The notes beneath the pieces are model-generated. The model was not told the origin of the DNA, made no database searches, and saw only the letters and a program-made list of their open reading frames with translations. The translations under genes were made by a program, and so were the position numbers. Shown here one piece after another: positions 1 to 9,186 of a stretch of DNA of 64,000 bases. Position 1 is the stretch's first letter; each line of letters opens with the position of its first letter. Source of the stretch: CAYPNF01 sp964411985 (GTDB lineage: Bacteria > Verrucomicrobiota > Verrucomicrobiia > Limisphaerales > J093); NCBI GenBank assembly GCA_964411985.1, contig CAYPNF010000005.1, forward strand, positions 1 through 64,000. Direction: 5' to 3'.

Positions 1-1
1 C

Positions 2-3000
2 CAGGCCTTTCGCGTTCACGGAACGTCTTACCAGGTGCCGCTACGGATTTCTATTGCCGATCCTGAGGCGCGCCACGTGACGCTCTCCGGATTCCGCCTG
101 ACGGGCAGGATCGAGAAGGAGACAGCCGGATTCGACCTGGTGGCAACCGCCAAGGTTCGGAATCCAAAAGGGGGCCGGCTCGAGTTGCTCCGAGGCAAGG
201 TGGCCTTATCGGAAATCCAGCCTATGGCCGGGGCGCAGATGACCTACCAAGATGGGCGGTTCGTGGTTGAGTTTGAAAAAGCGGGTGAGTACCCCTTGCA
301 GCTCCATTTTCAGGCGCGAGTGACCCAGAACGCGGGATGGAACGAAATCGGCTTTCAAGTAGCTTCGGCCGCGCTTCAACCCGTGGTCTTGGACGGACTG
401 AAACCAGACACCCAATTCCGGTTCAGTGGCGCTGCCCGGCCGGACCGGAAAGGGGAGCAGTTTACCAGTTTCCTACCACCGAACGGGCAGATGAACCTCG
501 CCTGGAAAGAAGGAAAAACCGAAGCCGAAGGAAAACTCTTTTACGCTGTCGAGACGCTCTCCCAGATCTCGGTGAGTTCAGGGCTTCTCCAGCAAGCAGC
601 GCTTTTTGACGTGCGGGTGATGCAAGGAGAGTTGAGCCGGTTGGTCCTCCTGCTCGTGGGAGAAGGAGAGGTGACCCGTGTCCAGGGCGCGTCGGTGCTG
701 GCCTGGAATGTGGAGCCAAATGAGGGGGGCACTGGCCGCAAGCTTGTCATTCAGTTCAACGCACCCCAGAAGGACCAGGTGGGGTTGTCCGTGCACCTTC
801 AAAGGCCCTTGGCGGCTTTCCCTCAATCCGTGGATGCAACTCGGATGGTGCCGGAAGGAGCCACCCGTTTTGGCGGATACCTGCGCCTCGTGAATGAAGG
901 GGCGGTACGTCTGGAAGTGCTCCAGGCGAAGGGTCTTTCCCAGATCTCTCCGGAACAGGTTCCCCAGACCGAATCGACCCAATCTCTTCTGCCTCCGCAG
1001 AGCACGCAGACTTTTGCCTACCGCTTCTCCGGCGTGGACCATCAGCTCCGTCTGCAAGCCGACAACATCCTTCCCGAGGTCTCGGTTTCGCAAGTGATCA
1101 GTTATCATCTGGGGGAGACCGAATTGGGTGTGGACATCGAATTGGAGCTGGATATCCGGGAGGCTCCCCTGCGCGAGTCCCTGCTTCGCATCCCCAAAGG
1201 GTTCGCCATTGCCCGGCTCAACGCCAGCGGGTTAAGCGACTACTTCGTCACGGATTCCCCCGACGAAACGCAAGCCCAGCTACGCATCGTTTATAGCGCT
1301 CCGGTGGCTGGACGACAGGTGGTCCAGCTGAGGCTTGAACGAAACCAGCCCTTCAAAGACTCCAAATGGGCTCTTCCGCGAATCGAGGTGGTGAAGGCGA
1401 AATCGGTGCGTGGCCATGTGGGGGTATCGGCCGACCCTGGCTTTCGTCTGACTCCAGGGAGTCTACAGGGGGTTACCGAAGTGGCCACCGCGTTCTTTCC
1501 TCTGAAGCGTGCGGGATTGCAGGCCGCGTTCAGACTCAACGATCCGGCTTGGCAGGTTACGGTCGCGGTGGAGCGTTTGCCTCAGACGATCCAGGCGGAT
1601 TCCTTCCACTTGTTCTCGGTGGGCGAGCGGATTGCCTACGGAAGTACGGTCATGAACTATCTCGTTTCGGGCGCGCCGGTCTCGTTGCTGAAGATTGAGC
1701 TCTCCTCCGAGTATTTCAACGTTGAGTTTACGGGGAAGAATGTCCGGAGTTGGCAGCCAGTCACCAACGGTTACGAAGTACAGCTGCACACCCCGGTTTC
1801 CGGGAGCTACACCCTGCTGGCCACCTACGAACGCCCGTTCAAAGCTCAGGGGGATAAGCTCACTTTCACTGGCGCGAGGCCGCTGGACGCACAGTCGGAA
1901 CAAGGACACAGCGTGGTCGTGAGCGCCTTCCAATTCCAAGTGCAGCCGGTCACGGTATCCGATACCCTCACGGTCTTGGAACCAGGGGAAGTCCCGGCGG
2001 AGTACCGCTTGCTGTTTGATGCGCCGGTGCTGGCCGCCTACCGATACAATTCCCGGCCCTTTAACCTGGAGTTGGCCCTCAAGCCTATGGCCCAGGGCGA
2101 GATCGTCAGCCAAGTGGTGGACCGTGCCATTCTGACCACCCGGGTTTCTCAGGACGGTCAGGTGGTCACCGATGCGCGCTACTTTGTGAAGAATAAAGGA
2201 GCACCTCACTTGCGCCTGTTGGTTCCCGACGGAGCAGAGCTGTGGTCCGTCATGGTCAACAGCAATGCCGTCGTGCCGGTGAAAGATCAAAGGGCCAACT
2301 TGGTGCCGCTTCAGCAGAACCCCGACCCCAACAACGTCAGTGAGGTTCAGATCAAGCTCGCCACTCGGGCCGCTCAGCCACAGCGGATTCAGATCGCGGC
2401 TCCCGTTGTTTCGGCTCCGGTGCTCCTCGCGGAGTGGCGGCTCGAGGCCGCGCCCGGCTACCAGTTGGTGTACCGAAAGGGCACCCTAACGCCCGTGCAG
2501 GGGCCATCCGACCCCTCTGGCTTTGCGGGCTTGAGCAGGCTCCTGCGAGGGGACGGCGGCGCTGAGGTCATGGCAACCCTGGTGGGCGCTTGTGCTCTGC
2601 TGGCTTTGAGTTTGCTGCTGGCAATCCTTCTCCGGAAACAGCAGGTGCATCGCTTCTCGGCCAAACACCTGGTCGCGGGATTCTTGATGCTCTTCAGCTC
2701 TGCTGCAGCCATGATCCTCCTACTCCAGACGTTGGATCGGTCGACTGGAATGAGGGAGGTAGCCCCGAGCGGTTTGAGTTTTGTTGCCCCGATTCAGCAG
2801 GTCGACAGCGTTTTGAACCTGGAAGTCTCCAACGTGAAACAAGGGGTGAAGGCGGGAGCGGTTTTGTGGGCATTCCTTCCCACGTTCTTTGGGCTGGGTC
2901 TCTGGTTCTTTGCACGCCGCTGGGGTGGCCCTTGGGATGGTGTGGTGGGACGGGTTGCCCTTTGGGTGTTTCTCTTCTGGGGCGGGCTACGGCTGCCGCA

Positions 3001-6000
3001 GGGTGCCCCAGTCTTCTTCGGCTTCCTCTGCGCCTTCGCTTTGCTCGAAGTGGTACTGACGTGGATTCGTTGCTGGTTGACAGTAGCCCAGCGGACCGAA
3101 CCAGGCCCCGGTGGTGCCGCGGCCGCCGGAACAGCCCTCGTGATTGCCGGTCTGTGGATCGGCGGTGAGACCCCGGCCATGGGAGCAGAAAGCCGTAAGC
3201 CCGGCGCTGGCATGGCGGAATCGGTCATTCAAGAGCTGCGTGTGGAGGAGGATTACGGATTTGGAAAAGCCACGATACGCTGGCAGGCCACGGAAGGGCA
3301 GATTCTCCCGGTGTTGCGGGAACCGGGCGTATTGACGGGGATTCAAACCTCTACGGGGAAGGTGAAGTTAGTACAGCTCCAGGAGGGCGACCGGCGGCAG
3401 CAAGTTCTGGTGGCGGAGAAGACCGGCCCGGTCCAGGTGGAACTGGAGTATCAAGTGAGAGTGGCCATGCGCGGCAAGGATCGCGGATTGGACCTTCCCA
3501 CGCAGTACGGGCTGGTCAACCGCCTGCAATTGACCATCACCGGGGCGGACGTGGACCTGCAGATCCCGGCAGCCGTCTCCCTGAAGCGATTGGAAAATGA
3601 GAATTCCACGAATACCGTCGCGGCGGTGGTCTTGGAGCCGCAGAATGACTCCTGGATCGGTTGGAAACCGCGCAGCCGTGACACTCGGAAAGAAAAGGCT
3701 CTTTTCTACGCTGACTGGACGCAGCTGTTCATCCCTGCCGCCGGGGTGGTGGAGGGAGTGCATGATGTCCAGATCAGGCCCGCCCAGGGCGAGGTGTCGG
3801 AGTTGGTGTTTGTGGTGCCGAAAGGGGCCACGGTTACGGATGTCTCTTGTGGAGCCCTTTCCATGTGGCGGTTTGACTCGGACACGCGTCAGCTCAAAGT
3901 GGCCCTTAGCCCCGATCAGGCAAAGCCTTTTGGCGTGGTCATCCACTCGCAGACGGCCACAGGCCCGTTGCCCATGACTCAGGAACTCGGCCTACTCCAA
4001 GTCGAAGGCTCCGCAGGCCAGGTTGGGTTGGTGGGAGTGGCCACGGGGAACGAAGTGCAGTTGGAGGAAGTGGCGGCAAACGCTCTTTCTCCCATCAATC
4101 TCGAGGATTTTCCTGGGACGTTCCTGGAACCATTGCGAGCCAGGATCGCCGGTTTGACCGTGCGCCGGGCGTACCGGGTCGGAGTCCCAACGGGTCTGCT
4201 GACGGTGAAAGCGATCGCCGTTGAATCGGACGTTCGGGTGGAGGCGCAGCAGACTCTCTCGCTGGGCGAAGATCGTGCCCTGCTGGCGGCGACCTTAGAC
4301 GTAGAGATTACGCGGGCAGGCATTTTCAAACTCTCCTTTGGCCTTCCCGCCGGGATGGACGTGGAGTCGATTAGCGGACCTGCCCTCAGTCATTGGACCG
4401 AAGTTCGGCTGGAACAAGAGCGTGTGGTCACCCTTCATTTGAAAGGCAAGACCGAGGGGAAGCAGCAGTTCTCCGTCAGCCTCGCTGGCGCAGGGGTGAA
4501 GGCGGCCCAGAACTGGGTCGTGCCCCGGCTCAGTCTGCGCGAGGCCGCCAAGGAGCGTGGACAGCTCCTGGTGGTCCCAGAGCAAGGACTGCGGTTGCAG
4601 ATCGCTTCGCGTGATGGCCTGACCCAACTGGATCCGCTGAAAGCAGGGATTCGCCAGAAGGGAGTCCTGGCATTCCGCCTCTTGCAGAGCTCGTGGTCGC
4701 TTGCCCTCAACCTGGAGAGGATCGATGCCTGGATCCAGGTGACCAGCCTTCAACATGTGATCGTGGCCGAGGCCCAGATGAAAGTTCAGGCCAATCTGCA
4801 GTATGACATCGAGAATACCGGCATCAAGAACCTCGTCGTGCGGCTGCCTGCCAAGGCGGAGAACGTCCGTTTCCAGGGCGATCAAGTGGCCGATTCCATC
4901 CCGCGTGAGGTCGCTGTGGGTCAGGCGATGAAGGACTGGGACATCAAGCTGCACCGACGCATGATCGGACGGTATCGCCTGCAGGTTTCCTATACGCTGG
5001 GCCTGGAAGAAAAGGCCACGGAAATGACGTTGCAGGGCATCCAGGCGCAGGAAGTCAACTTGCAGCGCGGTTTCCTCACCCTGCAATCGAGTGGCCGGTT
5101 GCAGACGAGAATCGAGACCTTGCCGCCTTCCCTGCAGGTCACGGAGTGGCAGGTCATTCCCCGCGCTCTGCTTCAGGATATGCAGGCAGGCGCCGCAAAC
5201 CACGCCTATCGGCTCGTGGAATCGGACGTGCAACTCCAGGTCAAGCTCGACCGACACGAGGCAACCAAGCTGCTGCCCGCACGGGTGAGCGGTGTCGGAC
5301 TCACTTCCGTCGTTTCCGACGACGGGGTCATGCTGACTCAGGTGAAAGTGCAGTTGGTGCCAGGAGACAAGCGGTTGCTGCACCTGCGGCTGCCGCCTCA
5401 GGCGAAATTCTGGTTTGCCTTCGTGAACCAAAGCAGTGTCTGGCCCTGGAACGATCAGGATCAGGTCCTGATACCTCTGGACCAACACGCCAGGTCCGGT
5501 GAGTCGACCACGGTCGAGTTCTTCTACAGTGGTTTGACCGGGAAGGCCCATCCCGGTGCCTTGGACCTGCAGTTGTTGGCTCCCCGGTTCGATCTGCCTC
5601 TGGAGGATATCCAGTGGCGCGTTTTCCTCAGCCCGAAGTGGACGGTGAAGAAGTGGGCCGGATCGCTGCAGCTGCAGCAGACCCAGACGGTGGCCTCGGG
5701 AGGTCCGGACGATCTGGCTCGATACATCCAGAACGAGGCTGTGGTAAAGCTGTCCAAGACCAAGGAGGCCGCGGAGTATCTGTCTCTGGCGAACAACCTG
5801 CTGGAGAAAGGGGATCCGCAAATGGCGCGGCGTGCATTTCAGTCGGCCTACGGGCTTTCTCAGCACGACAATGCCTTCAACGAAGATGCCCGGGTGCAGT
5901 TGCAGAACTTGAAGATGCAGCAGGCGGTGGTGGGCCTGAACGTTCGGCAAGCCAGGGTGGCGGGAGAGACAAGCGCCCTCGCTGCGGCGCCCAAAGCCAT

Positions 6001-6358
6001 TCGCGAAGGGCAACTCCTGAATTACACCCAGCAAGAGGCCAAGCAGCTCATGGAGCGAAACAGCGCCGAAGACAATGCGGTCCAATTGCGCCTGGCAGAA
6101 CGCCTGGTCCAACAGCAAGACGCCGCGATAGCCAACCCCGCCGCGATTCGGGCGACCATTCCCGAACAGGGACGCATCCTGACCTTTGGCAAACCGTTGG
6201 AAGTGAATCCATGGGCCGAGTTGAAAGTCGGTTTGGAGGTCAGGGCCGCCAACCCCGCTTCAGGGGGGAAACGGCTTGGGATCCTGACGGTTCTCCTGGG
6301 GGGCGTCAGTCTGTTGGTTTGGCTGTCCGGCAGATCCGTGCGCGGAGCGATTTCCTAA
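2..6358 (+). CDS. Giant envelope protein with two homologous halves (5' end outside window)
   Basis: The frame is open to the left edge of the window, so the protein is 5'-partial; at least 2119 residues are visible. I do not recognise a named family. Most of the sequence reads as beta-rich extracellular domains. A cluster of about six hydrophobic segments lies near residues 855-1065, counting from the window edge, and one more helix lies close to the C-terminus. A short helical, TPR-like stretch precedes that last helix. The part before the central membrane cluster and the part after it align with each other at a spacing of about 1050 residues (for example LRLLVPDGAELWSVMVN against LHLRLPPQAKFWFAFVN), so the gene arose by internal duplication. 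The likely location is the inner membrane with two large periplasmic lobes. Function is unknown. The coding call is firm; the topology is inferred. Confidence 0.85.
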   Translation, partial: QAFRVHGTSYQVPLRISIADPEARHVTLSGFRLTGRIEKETAGFDLVATAKVRNPKGGRLELLRGKVALSEIQPMAGAQMTYQDGRFVVEFEKAGEYPLQLHFQARVTQNAGWNEIGFQVASAALQPVVLDGLKPDTQFRFSGAARPDRKGEQFTSFLPPNGQMNLAWKEGKTEAEGKLFYAVETLSQISVSSGLLQQAALFDVRVMQGELSRLVLLLVGEGEVTRVQGASVLAWNVEPNEGGTGRKLVIQFNAPQKDQVGLSVHLQRPLAAFPQSVDATRMVPEGATRFGGYLRLVNEGAVRLEVLQAKGLSQISPEQVPQTESTQSLLPPQSTQTFAYRFSGVDHQLRLQADNILPEVSVSQVISYHLGETELGVDIELELDIREAPLRESLLRIPKGFAIARLNASGLSDYFVTDSPDETQAQLRIVYSAPVAGRQVVQLRLERNQPFKDSKWALPRIEVVKAKSVRGHVGVSADPGFRLTPGSLQGVTEVATAFFPLKRAGLQAAFRLNDPAWQVTVAVERLPQTIQADSFHLFSVGERIAYGSTVMNYLVSGAPVSLLKIELSSEYFNVEFTGKNVRSWQPVTNGYEVQLHTPVSGSYTLLATYERPFKAQGDKLTFTGARPLDAQSEQGHSVVVSAFQFQVQPVTVSDTLTVLEPGEVPAEYRLLFDAPVLAAYRYNSRPFNLELALKPMAQGEIVSQVVDRAILTTRVSQDGQVVTDARYFVKNKGAPHLRLLVPDGAELWSVMVNSNAVVPVKDQRANLVPLQQNPDPNNVSEVQIKLATRAAQPQRIQIAAPVVSAPVLLAEWRLEAAPGYQLVYRKGTLTPVQGPSDPSGFAGLSRLLRGDGGAEVMATLVGACALLALSLLLAILLRKQQVHRFSAKHLVAGFLMLFSSAAAMILLLQTLDRSTGMREVAPSGLSFVAPIQQVDSVLNLEVSNVKQGVKAGAVLWAFLPTFFGLGLWFFARRWGGPWDGVVGRVALWVFLFWGGLRLPQGAPVFFGFLCAFALLEVVLTWIRCWLTVAQRTEPGPGGAAAAGTALVIAGLWIGGETPAMGAESRKPGAGMAESVIQELRVEEDYGFGKATIRWQATEGQILPVLREPGVLTGIQTSTGKVKLVQLQEGDRRQQVLVAEKTGPVQVELEYQVRVAMRGKDRGLDLPTQYGLVNRLQLTITGADVDLQIPAAVSLKRLENENSTNTVAAVVLEPQNDSWIGWKPRSRDTRKEKALFYADWTQLFIPAAGVVEGVHDVQIRPAQGEVSELVFVVPKGATVTDVSCGALSMWRFDSDTRQLKVALSPDQAKPFGVVIHSQTATGPLPMTQELGLLQVEGSAGQVGLVGVATGNEVQLEEVAANALSPINLEDFPGTFLEPLRARIAGLTVRRAYRVGVPTGLLTVKAIAVESDVRVEAQQTLSLGEDRALLAATLDVEITRAGIFKLSFGLPAGMDVESISGPALSHWTEVRLEQERVVTLHLKGKTEGKQQFSVSLAGAGVKAAQNWVVPRLSLREAAKERGQLLVVPEQGLRLQIASRDGLTQLDPLKAGIRQKGVLAFRLLQSSWSLALNLERIDAWIQVTSLQHVIVAEAQMKVQANLQYDIENTGIKNLVVRLPAKAENVRFQGDQVADSIPREVAVGQAMKDWDIKLHRRMIGRYRLQVSYTLGLEEKATEMTLQGIQAQEVNLQRGFLTLQSSGRLQTRIETLPPSLQVTEWQVIPRALLQDMQAGAANHAYRLVESDVQLQVKLDRHEATKLLPARVSGVGLTSVVSDDGVMLTQVKVQLVPGDKRLLHLRLPPQAKFWFAFVNQSSVWPWNDQDQVLIPLDQHARSGESTTVEFFYSGLTGKAHPGALDLQLLAPRFDLPLEDIQWRVFLSPKWTVKKWAGSLQLQQTQTVASGGPDDLARYIQNEAVVKLSKTKEAAEYLSLANNLLEKGDPQMARRAFQSAYGLSQHDNAFNEDARVQLQNLKMQQAVVGLNVRQARVAGETSALAAAPKAIREGQLLNYTQQEAKQLMERNSAEDNAVQLRLAERLVQQQDAAIANPAAIRATIPEQGRILTFGKPLEVNPWAELKVGLEVRAANPASGGKRLGILTVLLGGVSLLVWLSGRSVRGAIS

Positions 6359-6370
6359 GCCAGGTCCGAT

Positions 6371-6678
6371 CGCTACTGCGGGGAGGGAGCTCCCTTCCTG
6401 CAATGAGGTTTGGACATTCTCCACGCTCGACTTTATCGCACACTTTATCGCACACTTTGGCGGTTCGGTACCAGAGGAGTAAAGGTGTTCGCAATTGAAA
6501 AGCTGAAGCTCTATGACCTAGTCGTGATGCTGCGCGGATTGTCTTGCCTCGGATAGAACCCGCCCCCGTCTTGGGTCCATCGCGAAATCGACAAAGTGTG
6601 AGATTAAGTGTGCGCCAAAGTCTTCCTGGATAGGCCCACACTCAAGGGCGGGGAGGGAGCTCCCTCCCCGCAGTAGCG
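6371..6678. repeat. Non-coding element with 24-bp perfect terminal inverted repeats (MITE-like)
   Basis: Positions 6371-6394 (CGCTACTGCGGGGAGGGAGC, then TCCC) are the exact reverse complement of 6655-6678. The right end also contains a 22-bp perfect palindrome at 6649-6670. Inside, 6437-6457 and 6594-6614 form a second inverted pair matching at 19 of 21 positions, built from copies of a CACACTTTATCG-like unit. No convincing gene lies between them, and I see no obvious target-site duplication. This fills most of the 382-bp gap after the giant protein gene. It could be a miniature transposable element, a REP-like palindromic repeat, or a pair of bidirectional terminators. Confidence 0.6.
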
Positions 6679-6740
6679 TCTGCGGACAGCATGAAAACCG
6701 TTGACTCAGGGGCGGCTAAAGATCTAAATGTTCATACATT

Positions 6741-7616
6741 ATGCCAACCGCCTCGAGAAACCCACTTCCCAGGATCCCGAACACCGCGCGTCGAGCCGCC
6801 GGATTTACGCTCATCGAGTTGCTCGTGGTTATTGCAATCATTGCCATTCTCGCCGGGATGTTGCTCCCGGCCTTGGCTAAGGCGAAGACCAAAGCGCATG
6901 GGATCAAATGCGTCGGGAACCTGAAACAGCTTCAACTCGTGTGGCAGCTCTACGCCGACGACAACACCGACAAGGTGGCTTCTTCCGGATACAAAGCACC
7001 GGTCGAATCGAGCGCCTGGGTGGACGGTTGGCTGGACTTTAGCCCAGGGAACAAGGACAACACCAACACCGCCGCGCTGCGGGATCCCGCCCGCTCCAAA
7101 TTTGCCACCTACCTGCAGGCGGTGGAAGTGTACCGGTGCCCGGCGGATCGCAGCATGGTGAAAACGGCAGGGGGCACGTTTCCTCGCGTACGCAGCATGG
7201 CGATGAGTCAGGCGTATGGGGGACCCGGCGAATGGCTGGATCCGGCAGGGTTCGGGGTGAACACCACCTCCAAGAAGTACCGCGTTTTTTATAAGACCTC
7301 CGACATCACCATACCGGGCCCCGCATCCTGTTACGTGATGTTGGACGAACATCCCGACAGCGTCAACGCGGGCGGATTTGCGAACTCCATGGTGGAAAGC
7401 GCGGCTTCAGCCCGGATCGTGGACTATCCCGCAAGCTATCACAATGGAGCCGCCGGAATCTCCTTTGCCGACGGACACGCGGAGATCAAGAAATGGCTCG
7501 ATCCCCGAACCAAGCCGGCTGTCAAGTACACGGGGGTCATGACCTTAAACGTAGCTTCCCCGAACAACAAGGACATGATCTGGCTTTCCGATCGAACCTC
7601 GAGCCTCACCAAGTAG
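6741..7616 (+). CDS. Type IV pseudopilin-like protein with prepilin leader and H-X9-DG motif
   Basis: The protein has 291 residues. A prepilin peptidase site G|FTLIE (residues 21-26) is followed by a hydrophobic helix, with glutamate at mature position 5, as in type II secretion and type IV pilus (pseudo)pilins. The C-terminal half carries the H-X9-DG motif (HNGAAGISFADG) found in a very large paralogous family of Planctomycetes and Verrucomicrobia. Such proteins are expected to be processed and anchored in the inner membrane by the N-terminal helix; their individual roles are mostly unknown. The ATG at 6741 follows the inverted-repeat element. A TTGACT hexamer at 6701 could be a -35 box, but no good -10 accompanies it. 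No other pilus genes are nearby, so the protein is an orphan here. Confidence 0.88.
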   Translation: MPTASRNPLPRIPNTARRAAGFTLIELLVVIAIIAILAGMLLPALAKAKTKAHGIKCVGNLKQLQLVWQLYADDNTDKVASSGYKAPVESSAWVDGWLDFSPGNKDNTNTAALRDPARSKFATYLQAVEVYRCPADRSMVKTAGGTFPRVRSMAMSQAYGGPGEWLDPAGFGVNTTSKKYRVFYKTSDITIPGPASCYVMLDEHPDSVNAGGFANSMVESAASARIVDYPASYHNGAAGISFADGHAEIKKWLDPRTKPAVKYTGVMTLNVASPNNKDMIWLSDRTSSLTK

Positions 7617-7737
7617 AGCCAATTCAGCTGAAGGCGAACTTTCCTATCCTCGAGACCCGAGGTCACGCGGAGTGCCGCATCCTGGCTTGCCCGGCGTTCC
7701 TCTACGTTCGCTTGACCTTCTTTGTGTTCCTAGCATC

Positions 7738-9123
7738 ATGCAGAGCATTCGCGCGACCCCTATGAAACCAGATGTAACGCAGTTTAACTTTCGTGCCCTC
7801 GCTTTGGTGAGTCTCGTGGCCGGGGTGGGAGGATTTCTCTTTGGCTATGACACAGCGGTGATCAACGGAGCGAATCAGTACCTGAAAGCCCACTTTGGAC
7901 TCAATCCGGTCCAGGAGGGGTTCGCGGGTGCCAGCGCCATCCTGGGGTGCATTCCCGGGGCGATGTGTGCTGGATTTCTGAGTGACCGATTTGGGCGTCG
8001 CAAGGTGCTCTTCCTTTGCGCGATTCTCTATGCCGTTTCGGGACTGCTTTCGGCGATCCCGCGAACCTTCACGGAGTTTCTGATCGCCCGGTTCATCAGT
8101 GGACTGGGAATCGGCGCCTCCTCCATGATCTGCCCCGTCTACATCGCTGAGTTGGCTCCATCGCACAAGCGCGGCCAGCTGGGTTCCCTGTTTCAGTTGG
8201 GCATTGTCACGGGGATATTCCTGACTCTCTTTATCAATGGTAGAATTCAAGGGTTGGGGGATGAGGCTTGGAACGCCTCGACCGGATGGCGTTGGATGCT
8301 GGGCGCGGAGGTGGCTCCCGCCGCGCTGCTCTTAGTTCTCCTCTTTGTGGTTCCCGAAAGTCCGCGATGGCTGATTCAGGCGAATCGAGAGCCTGAGGCG
8401 CGCAAGGTCCTCAGCGAGGTGGGAGGGCCTGCGCATGCGGACCAGGAAATCGCGGCCGTGAAAGACGTGATGGGTCAGGAGGAAGGACGCTTCTCGGAAT
8501 TGTTCCACGCGCGTTTCCGTCGGCCCCTGATCATCGCCGTGCTGCTCATGGCTTTTTCCCAGTTTTGCGGCATCAATGCGATCATGTACTATAGCACCAA
8601 GATCTTTACCACGGCTGGTGTCGGGGTGAAGGACTCCTTCACCTCCTCGGCGGTGATTGGGCTGGTGAACCTTCTGTTTACTTTCGTGGCGATTCTGTTC
8701 GTCGACAAAGCCGGTCGGCGTCCTCTCCTGATTATCGGCTTGGCGGTGCAAGTGGTCTCGCTGGCAGCGGTGGGCTTCATGTTCCAGGCCGGAGGCGGTG
8801 GCATAGGCTTGCTGCTCGCCATCCTCGGTTTCATCGCCGCCTTCTCGATGGCCATGGGGCCCATCTCCTGGATTATCTGTTCTGAGATCTTTCCGACGAA
8901 GATCCGGGGCCGAGCGATGTCCGTGGCGACCTTCACCATCTGGAGTGCCTGCTATATTGTGGCTCAGACTTTTCCGATGTTGAACGACAATCCGGCGATC
9001 GGACCCGCGAAGACGTTCTGGGTCTATGGCGGGTTTAGTCTCCTCGCGCTGTGGTTCGTGGTGGCCATGGTGCCGGAGACCAAAGGCAAGAGTCTGGAAG
9101 AGATCGAGCGAGGATGGGGTTGA
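7738..9123 (+). CDS. MFS sugar porter (proton symporter type)
   Basis: About 461 residues with twelve predicted membrane helices. Hallmarks of the sugar porter family are present in order: GFLFGYDTAVINGA in helix 1, DRFGRRKVL between helices 2 and 3, PESPRWL before the central loop, DKAGRRPLL in the second half, and PETKGKSLEEIE after helix 12. These match the XylE/GLUT-like family, which imports hexoses or pentoses across the inner membrane with protons. The exact substrate cannot be read from sequence. Two ATG codons (7738 and 7762) fit the conserved N-terminus; neither has a clear ribosome binding site. A secreted esterase 2.5 kb downstream may hint at carbohydrate use, but no operon is evident. 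Confidence 0.9.
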   Translation: MQSIRATPMKPDVTQFNFRALALVSLVAGVGGFLFGYDTAVINGANQYLKAHFGLNPVQEGFAGASAILGCIPGAMCAGFLSDRFGRRKVLFLCAILYAVSGLLSAIPRTFTEFLIARFISGLGIGASSMICPVYIAELAPSHKRGQLGSLFQLGIVTGIFLTLFINGRIQGLGDEAWNASTGWRWMLGAEVAPAALLLVLLFVVPESPRWLIQANREPEARKVLSEVGGPAHADQEIAAVKDVMGQEEGRFSELFHARFRRPLIIAVLLMAFSQFCGINAIMYYSTKIFTTAGVGVKDSFTSSAVIGLVNLLFTFVAILFVDKAGRRPLLIIGLAVQVVSLAAVGFMFQAGGGGIGLLLAILGFIAAFSMAMGPISWIICSEIFPTKIRGRAMSVATFTIWSACYIVAQTFPMLNDNPAIGPAKTFWVYGGFSLLALWFVVAMVPETKGKSLEEIERGWG

Positions 9124-9186
9124 CCGACCCAATTGGTGTTTTACATCCGGCGTGACCCGCATAGAGTGATCGCCGTGTCGGCGTTG

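Noticed and set aside
4295..6118. Long open frame (607 codons) on the minus strand inside the giant gene
   Set aside because: It is antisense to a clearly coding frame with coherent protein features, and its translation shows no recognisable domain. High GC lengthens such shadow frames.
6371..6678. Insertion sequence with transposase
   Set aside because: The element is too short and has no transposase-like frame; it is listed only as a repeat.
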